Positions 54,049 to 62,086 of a stretch of DNA of 64,000 nucleotides are shown in pieces; position 1 is the first letter of the stretch, and each line of letters begins with the position of its first letter. This DNA comes from an uncultured Desulfuromonadales bacterium. Lineage in GTDB: Bacteria; Desulfobacterota; Desulfuromonadia; Geobacterales; Pseudopelobacteraceae. The notes below the pieces were generated by a model, which was not told the origin of the DNA, ran no database searches, and saw only the letters and a list, made by a program, of their open reading frames with translations. Location: the NCBI GenBank assembly GCA_903868145.1, contig CAIPTY010000023.1:33067-97066 (forward strand), in the 5' to 3' direction. The translations under genes were made by a program, and so were the position numbers.

Positions 54049-55416
54049 ATGCATAATAAGCGCAGCAATCTGCAAAATAAATTGCAATCAGTCCGCTCAA
54101 GAATTAGTTTTCTTCCCAAGTCAGACGTCCTTATTCAATGCTTTAATGCCCATCTGAGCCAAATGCTACAAGTGCTTGATGGATACCAAACGGAAGAATA
54201 TCTCCGGCACGCTGGAGCTTCAGTCGTCTCTTTCGCCGAAGAAACTTTATTCTGTCAATCTTTACTCGAAATGCTTAAAGATGAGCCAGATTCGGATAGC
54301 CTGCGAATCTTTATTAGCAACCTGATCAATGAAATTTCTTTGAGTGATGGAAAGCATTTTTCACAGCATATTCCTGAAGCTTCTTGGCGAGCTCGTGTAA
54401 TCGCTTTCTATTTGCCTCAGTTCCATCCAATTCCTGAAAATGACAGATGGTGGGGCAAGGGCTTTACTGAGTGGACGAACACAGGCAAGGCAAAGCCATT
54501 TTTCAGGGGGCACTATCAACCTCATGTCCCTGCCGATCTTGGGTACTACGATCTTCGTGTGCCTGAAGTCCGCCAAGCCCAGGCAGACTTGGCCAAGCAG
54601 TATGGCATAGAAGCTTTCTGCTATTGGCATTACTGGTTTGCCGGGCACCGGGTACTTGAGCGTCCACTTAACGAAGTTTTGCAATCTGGTCAGCCAGATT
54701 TTCCATTCTGTATGGCGTGGGCCAATGAAACCTGGACTGGCATCTGGCACGGCGCACCGGATCGCATTCTCATAGAACAGACCTACCCAGGGCTTGAAGA
54801 CTATCAGGCACATTTTGAGGCCCTATTGCCGGCATTTCGTGACCGCCGATATTTGAAGGTCAATGGGAAGTTGCTATTTTTAATCTATGTTCCAGCAGAT
54901 ATTCCTGACGCATGGCAATTTACCCAGTTTTGGCAGGAACTTGCCCATAAGGCTGGATTGCCGGCTTTTCATTTTGTGAGTGTGGGTGTGCGTAATCCCG
55001 AATATTTTGGGTGTCAGTCGTGTGTAGCTGACTCCCCGTTTGTCGAAATTAATGCGCCTGCCATTGAAGTTGAGGCGTCATCAGGGGTAAAGCAGCCAAT
55101 TGTCCATAACTACGCTGACCTAGTCTCTCATTTAAGTAACTTATGTTTGGCACCCAATGAATATCCCCTCGTGATTCCTAACTGGGATAACACGCCTCGC
55201 AGCGGTGAGAACGGCTTGGTATTGCATGAATCGTCACCGGAACTGTTTCGCCAAATGATGTCAGATGCCGTTTCAGCAGTTGAAAAGCATCCAGATTATG
55301 AACAGAGAATAATTTTTGTAAAATCATGGAACGAGTGGGCAGAGGGGAATCATCTTGAACCAGATTTACGTTATGGGCATGCTTATTTGGAAGCACTCAG
55401 AGATGCCATTTCTTGA
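54049..55416 (+). CDS. WbsX-type glycan protein (GH99-like domain)
   Basis: A 455-residue protein. After about 110 helical residues comes the WbsX/GH99-like domain: VIAFYLPQFHPIPENDRWWG, GFTEWTNTGKAKPFFRGHYQ, PADLGYYDLRVPEVRQAQAD, FCYWHYWFAGHRVLERPLNE, FCMAWANETWTG and, at the end, FVKSWNEWAEGNHLEPDLRY. This domain occurs in O-antigen and rhamnan clusters, often fused to glycosyltransferases; it is related to endo-mannosidases but its role in assembly is unclear. The start at MHNKRSNLQNK, three bases after the pseudogene stop, avoids a longer frame inside the pseudogene. Its position between two copies of the same N-terminal domain points to insertion or recombination. Confidence 0.82.
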   Translation: MHNKRSNLQNKLQSVRSRISFLPKSDVLIQCFNAHLSQMLQVLDGYQTEEYLRHAGASVVSFAEETLFCQSLLEMLKDEPDSDSLRIFISNLINEISLSDGKHFSQHIPEASWRARVIAFYLPQFHPIPENDRWWGKGFTEWTNTGKAKPFFRGHYQPHVPADLGYYDLRVPEVRQAQADLAKQYGIEAFCYWHYWFAGHRVLERPLNEVLQSGQPDFPFCMAWANETWTGIWHGAPDRILIEQTYPGLEDYQAHFEALLPAFRDRRYLKVNGKLLFLIYVPADIPDAWQFTQFWQELAHKAGLPAFHFVSVGVRNPEYFGCQSCVADSPFVEINAPAIEVEASSGVKQPIVHNYADLVSHLSNLCLAPNEYPLVIPNWDNTPRSGENGLVLHESSPELFRQMMSDAVSAVEKHPDYEQRIIFVKSWNEWAEGNHLEPDLRYGHAYLEALRDAIS

Positions 55417-55470
55417 CGTATTAAGAATAGTCGCAGATTTTTTTTGCAGATCGTCGCTTGATGGAGTCAC

Positions 55471-58341
55471 ATGAAAATAGCTTACTCACATATGATTGGC
55501 GACCTGTTTAACTTCGGTCATCTAAAGGCGTTTGAAAAGGCCCGAGCGGTTTCTGACATTCATATTTGTGGCGTAATCACTGATGAGGTAGCCCGCAAAT
55601 GGACATCACCGCTGGTCTGTTCCTATGAAGAACGCAAGGCAGTTATTGAGCGTGTTGACTATGTGGATCAGGCGTGGCGTCAGGATTCTCTTGATCCGAC
55701 GGAGAATCTTAAGAAGATCCATCGCAAGTATCCCCACGCTACTATTCTGCTGATGCAGAGTCATCACCTTTGGCAGGGCACACTGGGCAGCGATTTCATC
55801 GAACAGATTAACGGAAAGATCATCAAGACTGATTTCTACCAGAGCCTTTCCCGCGATTACATGCTCAAGGTTTTCTACAATTTTTTCGTAGAGCGCAAGC
55901 AGGCATCGTATCGCTTTGACGGACTGTGCATTGCGGATGTCAGTTTTTTCCGTAAATCCTTTACCACCAAGGCTAACACTCTGCAGAAACTTCGAACGGT
56001 GTTAAAAAATGCCGATATCGAGCGACTGTTCGTCTTTACCGTGCGCCAATGGCAACGCAGCAAGCGGAGCATCGTTGCCGAAATAGGACAGCGATTTGCT
56101 AGCGGAACCATCGTAGTGCGCAGTTCGTCGCTGGCCGAGGACGCACTGGATAACTCCCAGGCCGGTCATTTCTACAGTGAGTTGGATGTATCGGCCCATA
56201 ATTGCAAGTCTGTCTCGGATGCAGTTGAGCGGGTTGTGGCAAGCTATCGTGATGGAATCTCCTTCTCACCCAATGACCAGATTCTGGTGCAGGAACAAAC
56301 CGGACAGGTTGCCATTAGCGGCGTGGTTTTTACCCGCAATCTCGACAGCAATACCCCCTACTATCTGATCAACTATGATGACAGCACATCCAGGACCGAT
56401 ACCGTGACCGGTGGACTGGCCAGCGGCAAACTCGAAATTTATAGAGGTGTGCTTACCAAAGGCCTTGAACGAAGGTGGAAAAAACTGCTGGCTGCAGTCA
56501 GAGAGATTGAGACTTTTTTTCAGGGTATCTCGCTGGATATCGAATTCGCTATCCGGAAAGACAACCGGGTTGTTATTTTTCAGGTGCGGCCGCTGGCAGC
56601 TAACTCAAAGTTTTACTCACTCACGGATGACCGGTTGCTTGAACGAATTCAACGTTGCCAGGACACCTATCGGTCACTCTCTACAAACATTCTGCCCCCT
56701 GTAATGCTGAGTGATATGGCCTTTTGGAATCCCGCTGAACTTATTGGTGACCGCCCAGACTATCTTGCCTACTCGCTCTTCAATCACTTGATTATGAAAC
56801 GGTCGTGGAATGAGGCATTGCGTACATTGGGATATACAACAGTCAATGAAGGCCTGATGGTACGGGTTGCCAACAAACCTTACGTGCATGTTGAACGGGC
56901 TTTTCGCTCACTACTGCCTGCAGCCGTTCCGGAGGAACTGTCCACACGCCTGGTTAACCATTACCTTAAACGACTGAAGCGGCATCCTGAGTTACACGAC
57001 AAGGTAGAGTTCGAGATCGTACACAACTGCTTTACCTTTGATCTGGATCAACGCCTCAAAGAGTTGCGTCATGCCGGATTCAGCAAGGCTGACGTAGCCT
57101 GCCTGGCATCAGCTTTGAAGCGGCTGACCACTGAACTGATTGGTTCTTTTGAGCAGAATGTCGCGGAGGACGGTCGTTCAATCTACGAGCTGGAGAGTAG
57201 CTACCAAAAACTGGACAACCAGTCCGCTGTGACTGTTAGCTGGCGGCAGCGTCTTTTGTTGGTGTTTGAACTGATCGAGGCATGTCGTCAGCTGGGTATT
57301 CCCGCCTTTATCAGGGCCGCCCGCGCTGCTTTTGTCAGCAGCTCCCTCCTACGCAGCCTGTGCCAGACCGGAGATTTGACGACCGATGAACTGGCCAGAT
57401 TGATGAATGGAGTAGAAACCGTGGCCACGGAAGTAGACCGTGATATGGACCGGCTGGTGGCGGGAACGCTGGATCAGCATGATTTTCTTGCCAGATACGG
57501 ACATCTCCGGCCCGGCACCTATGACATCACTAAACTGCCCTATAGCAGTAACCCAGGTTATCTCTCAGTCTCGCCTACGCTAGGTAGACATCCTCAGAAT
57601 GAGATTTACCGACACGGCATTCCTGCAGATTTCGACCATATAGAAAATGTATTGGAATTAGCCTGTAAACGACATGGAATTCCCTGCAACGGTGCAGTGC
57701 TGCTGTCGTTCATCCGCCGCTCAATCCAGTTGCGGGAGTACTACAAATTTGTTTACACCCGTAACATAAGCCGCGCCTTAGAGATGATTGCTCAGGTGGG
57801 TGGAGAGTTCGGTTTTGACCGGCATCAACTGGCACGCCTTGATTACCACGCGATCACAGCTGGCGTTGAATCATATTCTCGAGAAGAGCTTGTTGATACC
57901 TGGCGCAGCCTTATTTCAGGAAGGTTTGAAGATGAACAGCTGAACGGGCTGATCTCGCTTCCCTCACTTGTCTGCGGCGAAGAAGACTTTGTCGTGGTGC
58001 GGCATCGAACCGCATCGCCAAACTTCGTTTCCGAACAGACTGTCGAGGCGGAGGTGGTATCACTGGAGCGGGATGCTGTTTTGGATGGCGCAATCGGAGG
58101 TAAAATAATTGCCATTGAAAAGGCCGATCCTGGCTACGACTGGATTTTTACCAAGGGCATTGCCGGTCTGGTCACAAAATACGGAGGTGCGGCATCACAC
58201 ATGGCCATTCGAGCGGCAGAGTTTGGAATCCCGGCCGCCATAGGTTGTGGAGAGATTCTCTTTGGCCGGGTCGTTGCAGCCAACCGACTGGTGATGGATT
58301 GCAAAAATCGGTTGATACATCCGATTGGTCAACAACGATGA
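55471..58341 (+). CDS. Glutamine-kinase-like PEP-synthase-family protein with N-terminal cytidylyltransferase-like domain
   Basis: A 956-residue fusion. Residues 1-130 form a nucleotidyltransferase-like Rossmann domain (GDLFNFGHLKAFEKARAVSD) whose HxGH motif is changed to Asn14-Phe-Gly-His17. Residues 200-375 form the ATP-grasp domain of PEP synthase/PPDK type (VVRSSSLAEDALDNSQAGHF, SLDIEFAIRKD, VVIFQVRPL). The C-terminus has the swivelling phosphohistidine domain, GLVTKYGGAASHMAIRAAEF with His910, but there is no PEP/pyruvate-binding barrel. That domain set is that of Cj1418 of C. jejuni, which phosphorylates the amide of L-glutamine, the first step of phosphoramidate synthesis. The two downstream genes are homologues of the next two enzymes. 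The N-terminal domain may be a relic or a partner. Confidence 0.8.
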   Translation: MKIAYSHMIGDLFNFGHLKAFEKARAVSDIHICGVITDEVARKWTSPLVCSYEERKAVIERVDYVDQAWRQDSLDPTENLKKIHRKYPHATILLMQSHHLWQGTLGSDFIEQINGKIIKTDFYQSLSRDYMLKVFYNFFVERKQASYRFDGLCIADVSFFRKSFTTKANTLQKLRTVLKNADIERLFVFTVRQWQRSKRSIVAEIGQRFASGTIVVRSSSLAEDALDNSQAGHFYSELDVSAHNCKSVSDAVERVVASYRDGISFSPNDQILVQEQTGQVAISGVVFTRNLDSNTPYYLINYDDSTSRTDTVTGGLASGKLEIYRGVLTKGLERRWKKLLAAVREIETFFQGISLDIEFAIRKDNRVVIFQVRPLAANSKFYSLTDDRLLERIQRCQDTYRSLSTNILPPVMLSDMAFWNPAELIGDRPDYLAYSLFNHLIMKRSWNEALRTLGYTTVNEGLMVRVANKPYVHVERAFRSLLPAAVPEELSTRLVNHYLKRLKRHPELHDKVEFEIVHNCFTFDLDQRLKELRHAGFSKADVACLASALKRLTTELIGSFEQNVAEDGRSIYELESSYQKLDNQSAVTVSWRQRLLLVFELIEACRQLGIPAFIRAARAAFVSSSLLRSLCQTGDLTTDELARLMNGVETVATEVDRDMDRLVAGTLDQHDFLARYGHLRPGTYDITKLPYSSNPGYLSVSPTLGRHPQNEIYRHGIPADFDHIENVLELACKRHGIPCNGAVLLSFIRRSIQLREYYKFVYTRNISRALEMIAQVGGEFGFDRHQLARLDYHAITAGVESYSREELVDTWRSLISGRFEDEQLNGLISLPSLVCGEEDFVVVRHRTASPNFVSEQTVEAEVVSLERDAVLDGAIGGKIIAIEKADPGYDWIFTKGIAGLVTKYGGAASHMAIRAAEFGIPAAIGCGEILFGRVVAANRLVMDCKNRLIHPIGQQR

Positions 58342-59042
58342 GTCGTAACCTGATCATAACCCAGCGTCATGGAAATGACCGGCACGGGACTCACTTTGAC
58401 AGCTTGGAGAGCGCCTATGTGGACTGTTTGTCCTCTTTCGGGTTCAGGGTTATTCCGATTCCCGCAACCACCCCAGACTTCGATCTCTTTGTTGCCAAAC
58501 TCTCCCCGTGTGCCATTGTCTTAAGCGGTGGCGGCGATGTCGATCCACAGCTGTACGGTGGTCTGACGACAGCGAGATTGTCGCTGTCTGTGGAGCGGGA
58601 CCGACTGGAAGCAAGCCTTATACAATTTGCAGTTCGCGAAAAAGTACCGTTGCTTGGTATCTGCCGGGGCATGCAGATGATCAATGTCTTCTTCGGAGGT
58701 GCGCTGGACGGCACAACACTGCCGGCTACTTATGCGGATCAGGATCTACTTACACCGCATAGTGTGCAGTTTGACGCTTGTAGCTTGCAGAAACAGTTTC
58801 CGGAAGGATGCGAGGTAAACTCCTACCACCGGCAAGCGGTAGCACTGGATCGTATCGGTAACGGCCTGGTATTTTTTGCACGTCATACAACTCTGCCTCT
58901 GGCCGAGGGGATTCGGCATACATGCCTGCCCATTGCCGGTATCCAATGGCATCCCGAGCGAAACCAGGTCATTACTCCTCTGGATCGGCTGTTGCTGGAG
59001 GCGTTCCGCGATCGCCAGCTCTTCTGGGAGGTATCGCATTAA
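58338..59042 (+). CDS. Gamma-glutamyl-CDP-amidate hydrolase-like (peptidase C26 family)
   Basis: A 234-residue class I glutamine-amidotransferase-fold hydrolase of the gamma-glutamyl-hydrolase type. The triad is Cys109 in LLGICRGMQMIN and His205/Glu207 in GIQWHPERN; AIVLSGGGDVDPQLYGG supplies the oxyanion segment. In C. jejuni the homologue Cj1417 cleaves CDP-L-glutamine to glutamate and cytidine diphosphoramidate. It overlaps the kinase gene (ATGA) and the cytidylyltransferase gene (ATTAA), so the three are made together. Without those neighbours it would be called PuuD/gamma-glutamyl-GABA hydrolase family. The role is inferred from gene order and neighbours. Confidence 0.82.
   Translation: MSRNLIITQRHGNDRHGTHFDSLESAYVDCLSSFGFRVIPIPATTPDFDLFVAKLSPCAIVLSGGGDVDPQLYGGLTTARLSLSVERDRLEASLIQFAVREKVPLLGICRGMQMINVFFGGALDGTTLPATYADQDLLTPHSVQFDACSLQKQFPEGCEVNSYHRQAVALDRIGNGLVFFARHTTLPLAEGIRHTCLPIAGIQWHPERNQVITPLDRLLLEAFRDRQLFWEVSH
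59026..59040 (+). promoter_or_regulatory. Ribosome site with non-standard ATT start codon
   Basis: GGGAGG (59026-59031) is followed by six bases TATCGC and then ATT at 59038-59040. The ATT sits exactly where family members have ATG: translated on, the sequence is KVIILAAGRGTRMG. No ATG, GTG or TTG is available in frame nearer than 160 bases upstream. The ATTAA also forms the TAA stop of the upstream gene. This supports ATT initiation. Confidence 0.6.
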
Positions 59043-59826
59043 AGTTATTATTCTTGCAGCGGGTCGCGGTACCAGGATGGGCTCACTGACGCAGGGTCAG
59101 CCAAAGGGGATGCTCTCCATTGGAGGCAAAACCCTGATCGAACGGCAGCTAGAGGCTCTTCGTGCTGTTGGGCTGAACGACATCGTAATAGTTACCGGCT
59201 ATCAGGCTGAAAAGATCAACTACAGCGGTGTGCGTTACTGTCAGAATCCTAGCTTTGCATCAACCAATATGGTCGAGACCTTGCTGTGTGCTCGACAAGA
59301 AATGACCGCTGATGTAGTGGTTGCCTATTCCGATATCATTTACAGCTCCGCGTTGGCCCAGGCCGTTGCTTCCAGCTGTCATGACATCGGGGTTGCCGTG
59401 GATGCTGACTGGCGTGAATACTGGACCTTGCGCTACGGCACCACGGAAACGGATCTGGAATCGCTGGTCGTATCGGAATCCGGCCTGATTACCGAGATAG
59501 GCAGACCGGTCGAAACATCTGTTGGGCTTGCATATCGCTATATAGGCCTGCTCAAATTTTCTCGCAACGGCATCCAGCAGCTTCTGTCCATTTACGACAG
59601 CAAACGGGCCGTTGATTCCTGCTGGTCCCAGTCCGGCAACACCTTTGAAAAAGGATACATGACCGACCTGTTGCATGAGGCTATCGTTTCTGATATCCCG
59701 GTACTGCCGATCATAACTAGGGGAGGTTGGCTCGAATTTGATACGGAAGGTGATTATACAACGGGTCTGAATCTCTTGCAGAACGATTTAATTTTAGGGG
59801 ATTTCCCCAAGAAGCCGCCATGCTAA
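59038..59826 (+). CDS. Phosphoglutamine/phosphocholine-type cytidylyltransferase
   Basis: A 262-residue nucleotidyltransferase (first codon ATT, read as Met): KVIILAAGRGTRMGSLTQGQ then PKGMLSIGGKTLIERQLEAL, IVIVTGYQAEKINYS, CQNPSFASTNMVETLLCARQ and VVAYSDIIYSSALAQAV. It is in the LicC/phosphocholine cytidylyltransferase group that also contains Cj1416, which converts L-glutamine phosphate and CTP to CDP-L-glutamine. Order kinase-hydrolase-cytidylyltransferase equals C. jejuni Cj1418-Cj1417-Cj1416. Overlap of the ATT with the TAA of the upstream gene and of its own stop with the next ATG implies one operon. Role inferred from family and synteny. Confidence 0.82.
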   Translation: MKVIILAAGRGTRMGSLTQGQPKGMLSIGGKTLIERQLEALRAVGLNDIVIVTGYQAEKINYSGVRYCQNPSFASTNMVETLLCARQEMTADVVVAYSDIIYSSALAQAVASSCHDIGVAVDADWREYWTLRYGTTETDLESLVVSESGLITEIGRPVETSVGLAYRYIGLLKFSRNGIQQLLSIYDSKRAVDSCWSQSGNTFEKGYMTDLLHEAIVSDIPVLPIITRGGWLEFDTEGDYTTGLNLLQNDLILGDFPKKPPC

Positions 59827-61040
59827 TCATTAAATTTGTCACAGTGGTTTCATTGTTCATTCTCGTTTTGGAGTTTCTCCTAGAGCGACTAGTGAACAGA
59901 TTGAGAGATGATTTCCAATGGTTAATCACCCACAAGAAAGATTTCATTCCCGAACTTGACCCCAAAGGGCTTGACAAGTTTATGGTTGATGGGTTTGATG
60001 CTGAACTGGGATGGGTGCGCAAAGCGAATACAAAGCACACCGAGTTAGGGCGATTTGGCAATACAGAATGGCATACAAATGCAATCGGCGCTCGACTTAA
60101 CCCAGGGCATGAAGAGCTGCCCACCTGTATATCGTGTTTTGGAGATTCGTTCACCTTTTGTCGGCAGGTTAATGATGATGAAACGTGGGAGTATTATCTT
60201 TCAGAGCTAACCAAGACAAACGTGATTAACTGGGGGGTGGGTAATCACGGCATTGACCAATCGCTGTTGAGACTCAAACGCGAACACCAGAAATATCCAA
60301 CAAAAACCATCCTCGTTGGGGTAGTTCCTGATACCATCAGCAGAATTTTGAGTGTTTGGAAACATTTCTACGAATATGGAAACACCTTTGGCTTCAAACC
60401 AAGATTCTTCCTGAATGAAAATAGACTTGTCCTGATCAACAACCCTATCGACGAAAAGCAAAAGTTTTTTCAGCTAGAGACCTATCTTGAGGAATTACGA
60501 AAAAATGATTATTTCTACGAGCATAAATTTTTAAACGAGATAATATCATTTCCGTATCTGTATTCTGTGTTGAAAAACCCTAGGAGGAACCTGCCTTTGC
60601 TGTATTGGAACAGTATGGCAATGATATGTGACAATCCGGGTCATTATTATTCCCTTGGAAAACAGAAAATTATGGATATCAACCTTGAATGGCGTTTGAA
60701 ATTGTACAAACAGCCTGATGTAGTAGAATTGCTTAATCGAATTATCTTGGGTATAGCTGATTATGCTCACGATAATGGTTGCAATGTGCTGGTGGCACTT
60801 TTGCCACAGAAAGATGATATCATTCAGATCAAAAAAACTGGACACTTTTATCAGCCAATGCTTGATCAATTGAAGGACCGAGTGCTCACGGTTGATTTGG
60901 CACCCGAGTTGCTTGAGGCAGAGAGTTTGGACGAATTTTACTCAGATGATTCAATATATGGTGGGCACTTCAGCAGGTTTGGCAATGAACTGGTTGCTCG
61001 AAAACTGTTGAATGTTCTGAAAGATCGACATTTCATATGA
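59820..61040 (+). CDS. Membrane-anchored SGNH/GDSL-like protein
   Basis: A 406-residue protein with one N-terminal transmembrane helix (about 4-22: IKFVTVVSLFILVLEFLL). ISCFGDSFTFCRQ carries the SGNH block I Ser (GDSFT), GNHGIDQSLLRL fits block III and YGGHFSRFGNELVARKL has the His of block V. SGNH proteins in glycan loci are often O-acetyl or acyl esterases or transferases acting at the membrane. The gene overlaps the cytidylyltransferase and so belongs to its operon; it takes the place of the kinase Cj1415 in the C. jejuni order. Function otherwise not known. Confidence 0.72.
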   Translation: MLIIKFVTVVSLFILVLEFLLERLVNRLRDDFQWLITHKKDFIPELDPKGLDKFMVDGFDAELGWVRKANTKHTELGRFGNTEWHTNAIGARLNPGHEELPTCISCFGDSFTFCRQVNDDETWEYYLSELTKTNVINWGVGNHGIDQSLLRLKREHQKYPTKTILVGVVPDTISRILSVWKHFYEYGNTFGFKPRFFLNENRLVLINNPIDEKQKFFQLETYLEELRKNDYFYEHKFLNEIISFPYLYSVLKNPRRNLPLLYWNSMAMICDNPGHYYSLGKQKIMDINLEWRLKLYKQPDVVELLNRIILGIADYAHDNGCNVLVALLPQKDDIIQIKKTGHFYQPMLDQLKDRVLTVDLAPELLEAESLDEFYSDDSIYGGHFSRFGNELVARKLLNVLKDRHFI

Positions 61041-61055
61041 AAAGAGAGTGCTTGC

Positions 61056-62057
61056 ATGCAGAATAACAAATTTTACGGTACAGAAAAAGTCTCCTCAATT
61101 TCATATCTTGAGTTTGGGGCTATCGACCTTGATGCCAGTAGAAAACTGGTATGGGATTTGAAACTCCATCAAAAGGCATATGATTGGTATATGCACGCCC
61201 GATATTCCAATGACATTCTGTACTATCTTACTGCGGGTGAAAAACTTGACAGCCTCACCTTGGAAGAAATCATCATGATGTACAGTGAAGAGGTACATCA
61301 TAAGGATGATTTTTCAGGATCAATTAGTAAGTTAGTGGCCCTTGCGGTAGCAGCTGCTCAATCAAATTCAGACACGCCGCTTTCGTTTTTTGAACTTGGC
61401 CAGACTCTGTTTGGTTGTATCGATGCTATGAAATTTTGTCAGTCCCTTATGACACAACTGGGGATCGCACAGAAGCCAATTAAACTGCAGGAAGTTCAGT
61501 GGCACGGACTCGATATATCAGAATTTTTCAATCGCCTCTCTGTTGTTATGCATAGTGGATATAATTTGCATACGTACAATGACATGAAGCATCTGCATGG
61601 GAAGCAGGATGTCTTTTTTGCCAAGGGCGTTACCTTGCTGTATGCCGTAAGAAATGTTTCTCAACTAGTTGAGTTGCTTGATACCGCAAAGATCTGCATT
61701 TTTGATTACTCGTTTGCAACTCATGAAGAGCATGAGGTAATTATTGGTTCTGGTAAAGCAGTTAAATATCTGTGGCTTGATGACTTTCTGCAAAAGCTTC
61801 AAGAACTACCGGGAAAGGTATACATCAAAAAGGGAAATTCTTTTCTTGATAGCAAGAATAAGCGAGTGACACTTGACTGTCTCTATGCTGAAGACAACTA
61901 TTGTCGAGAGTATATTTCAATCGATAATACAGTGCGGAGCGCATTTGTATCCAAGATTGGACAGGTTAAGGGCGCGGAAATCCTTCTTGATCAAGAAAAT
62001 GATCGGAACAGCGGATGGATATTATTAGCTGATTTTATAAGTATGAACCTTCGGTAG
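61056..62057 (+). CDS. Hypothetical protein in the phosphoramidate operon
   Basis: A 333-residue soluble protein that I do not recognise. Visible parts: LVALAVAAAQSNSDTPLSFF and FFELGQTLFGCIDAMKFCQS, which has the ELGxxxG look of a Rossmann fold, then VQWHGLDISEFFNRLSVVMH and LYAVRNVSQLVELLDTAKIC. This could be a divergent SAM-dependent methyltransferase, which would suit the O-methylation step of a phosphoramidate modification, but no clear motif confirms it. It starts 16 bases after the SGNH gene and is 30 bases before the LicD-like gene, so it should belong to the same operon. Confidence 0.55.
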   Translation: MQNNKFYGTEKVSSISYLEFGAIDLDASRKLVWDLKLHQKAYDWYMHARYSNDILYYLTAGEKLDSLTLEEIIMMYSEEVHHKDDFSGSISKLVALAVAAAQSNSDTPLSFFELGQTLFGCIDAMKFCQSLMTQLGIAQKPIKLQEVQWHGLDISEFFNRLSVVMHSGYNLHTYNDMKHLHGKQDVFFAKGVTLLYAVRNVSQLVELLDTAKICIFDYSFATHEEHEVIIGSGKAVKYLWLDDFLQKLQELPGKVYIKKGNSFLDSKNKRVTLDCLYAEDNYCREYISIDNTVRSAFVSKIGQVKGAEILLDQENDRNSGWILLADFISMNLR

Positions 62058-62086
62058 ATCTAGCCAAATAGGAGAATGCATTTATC

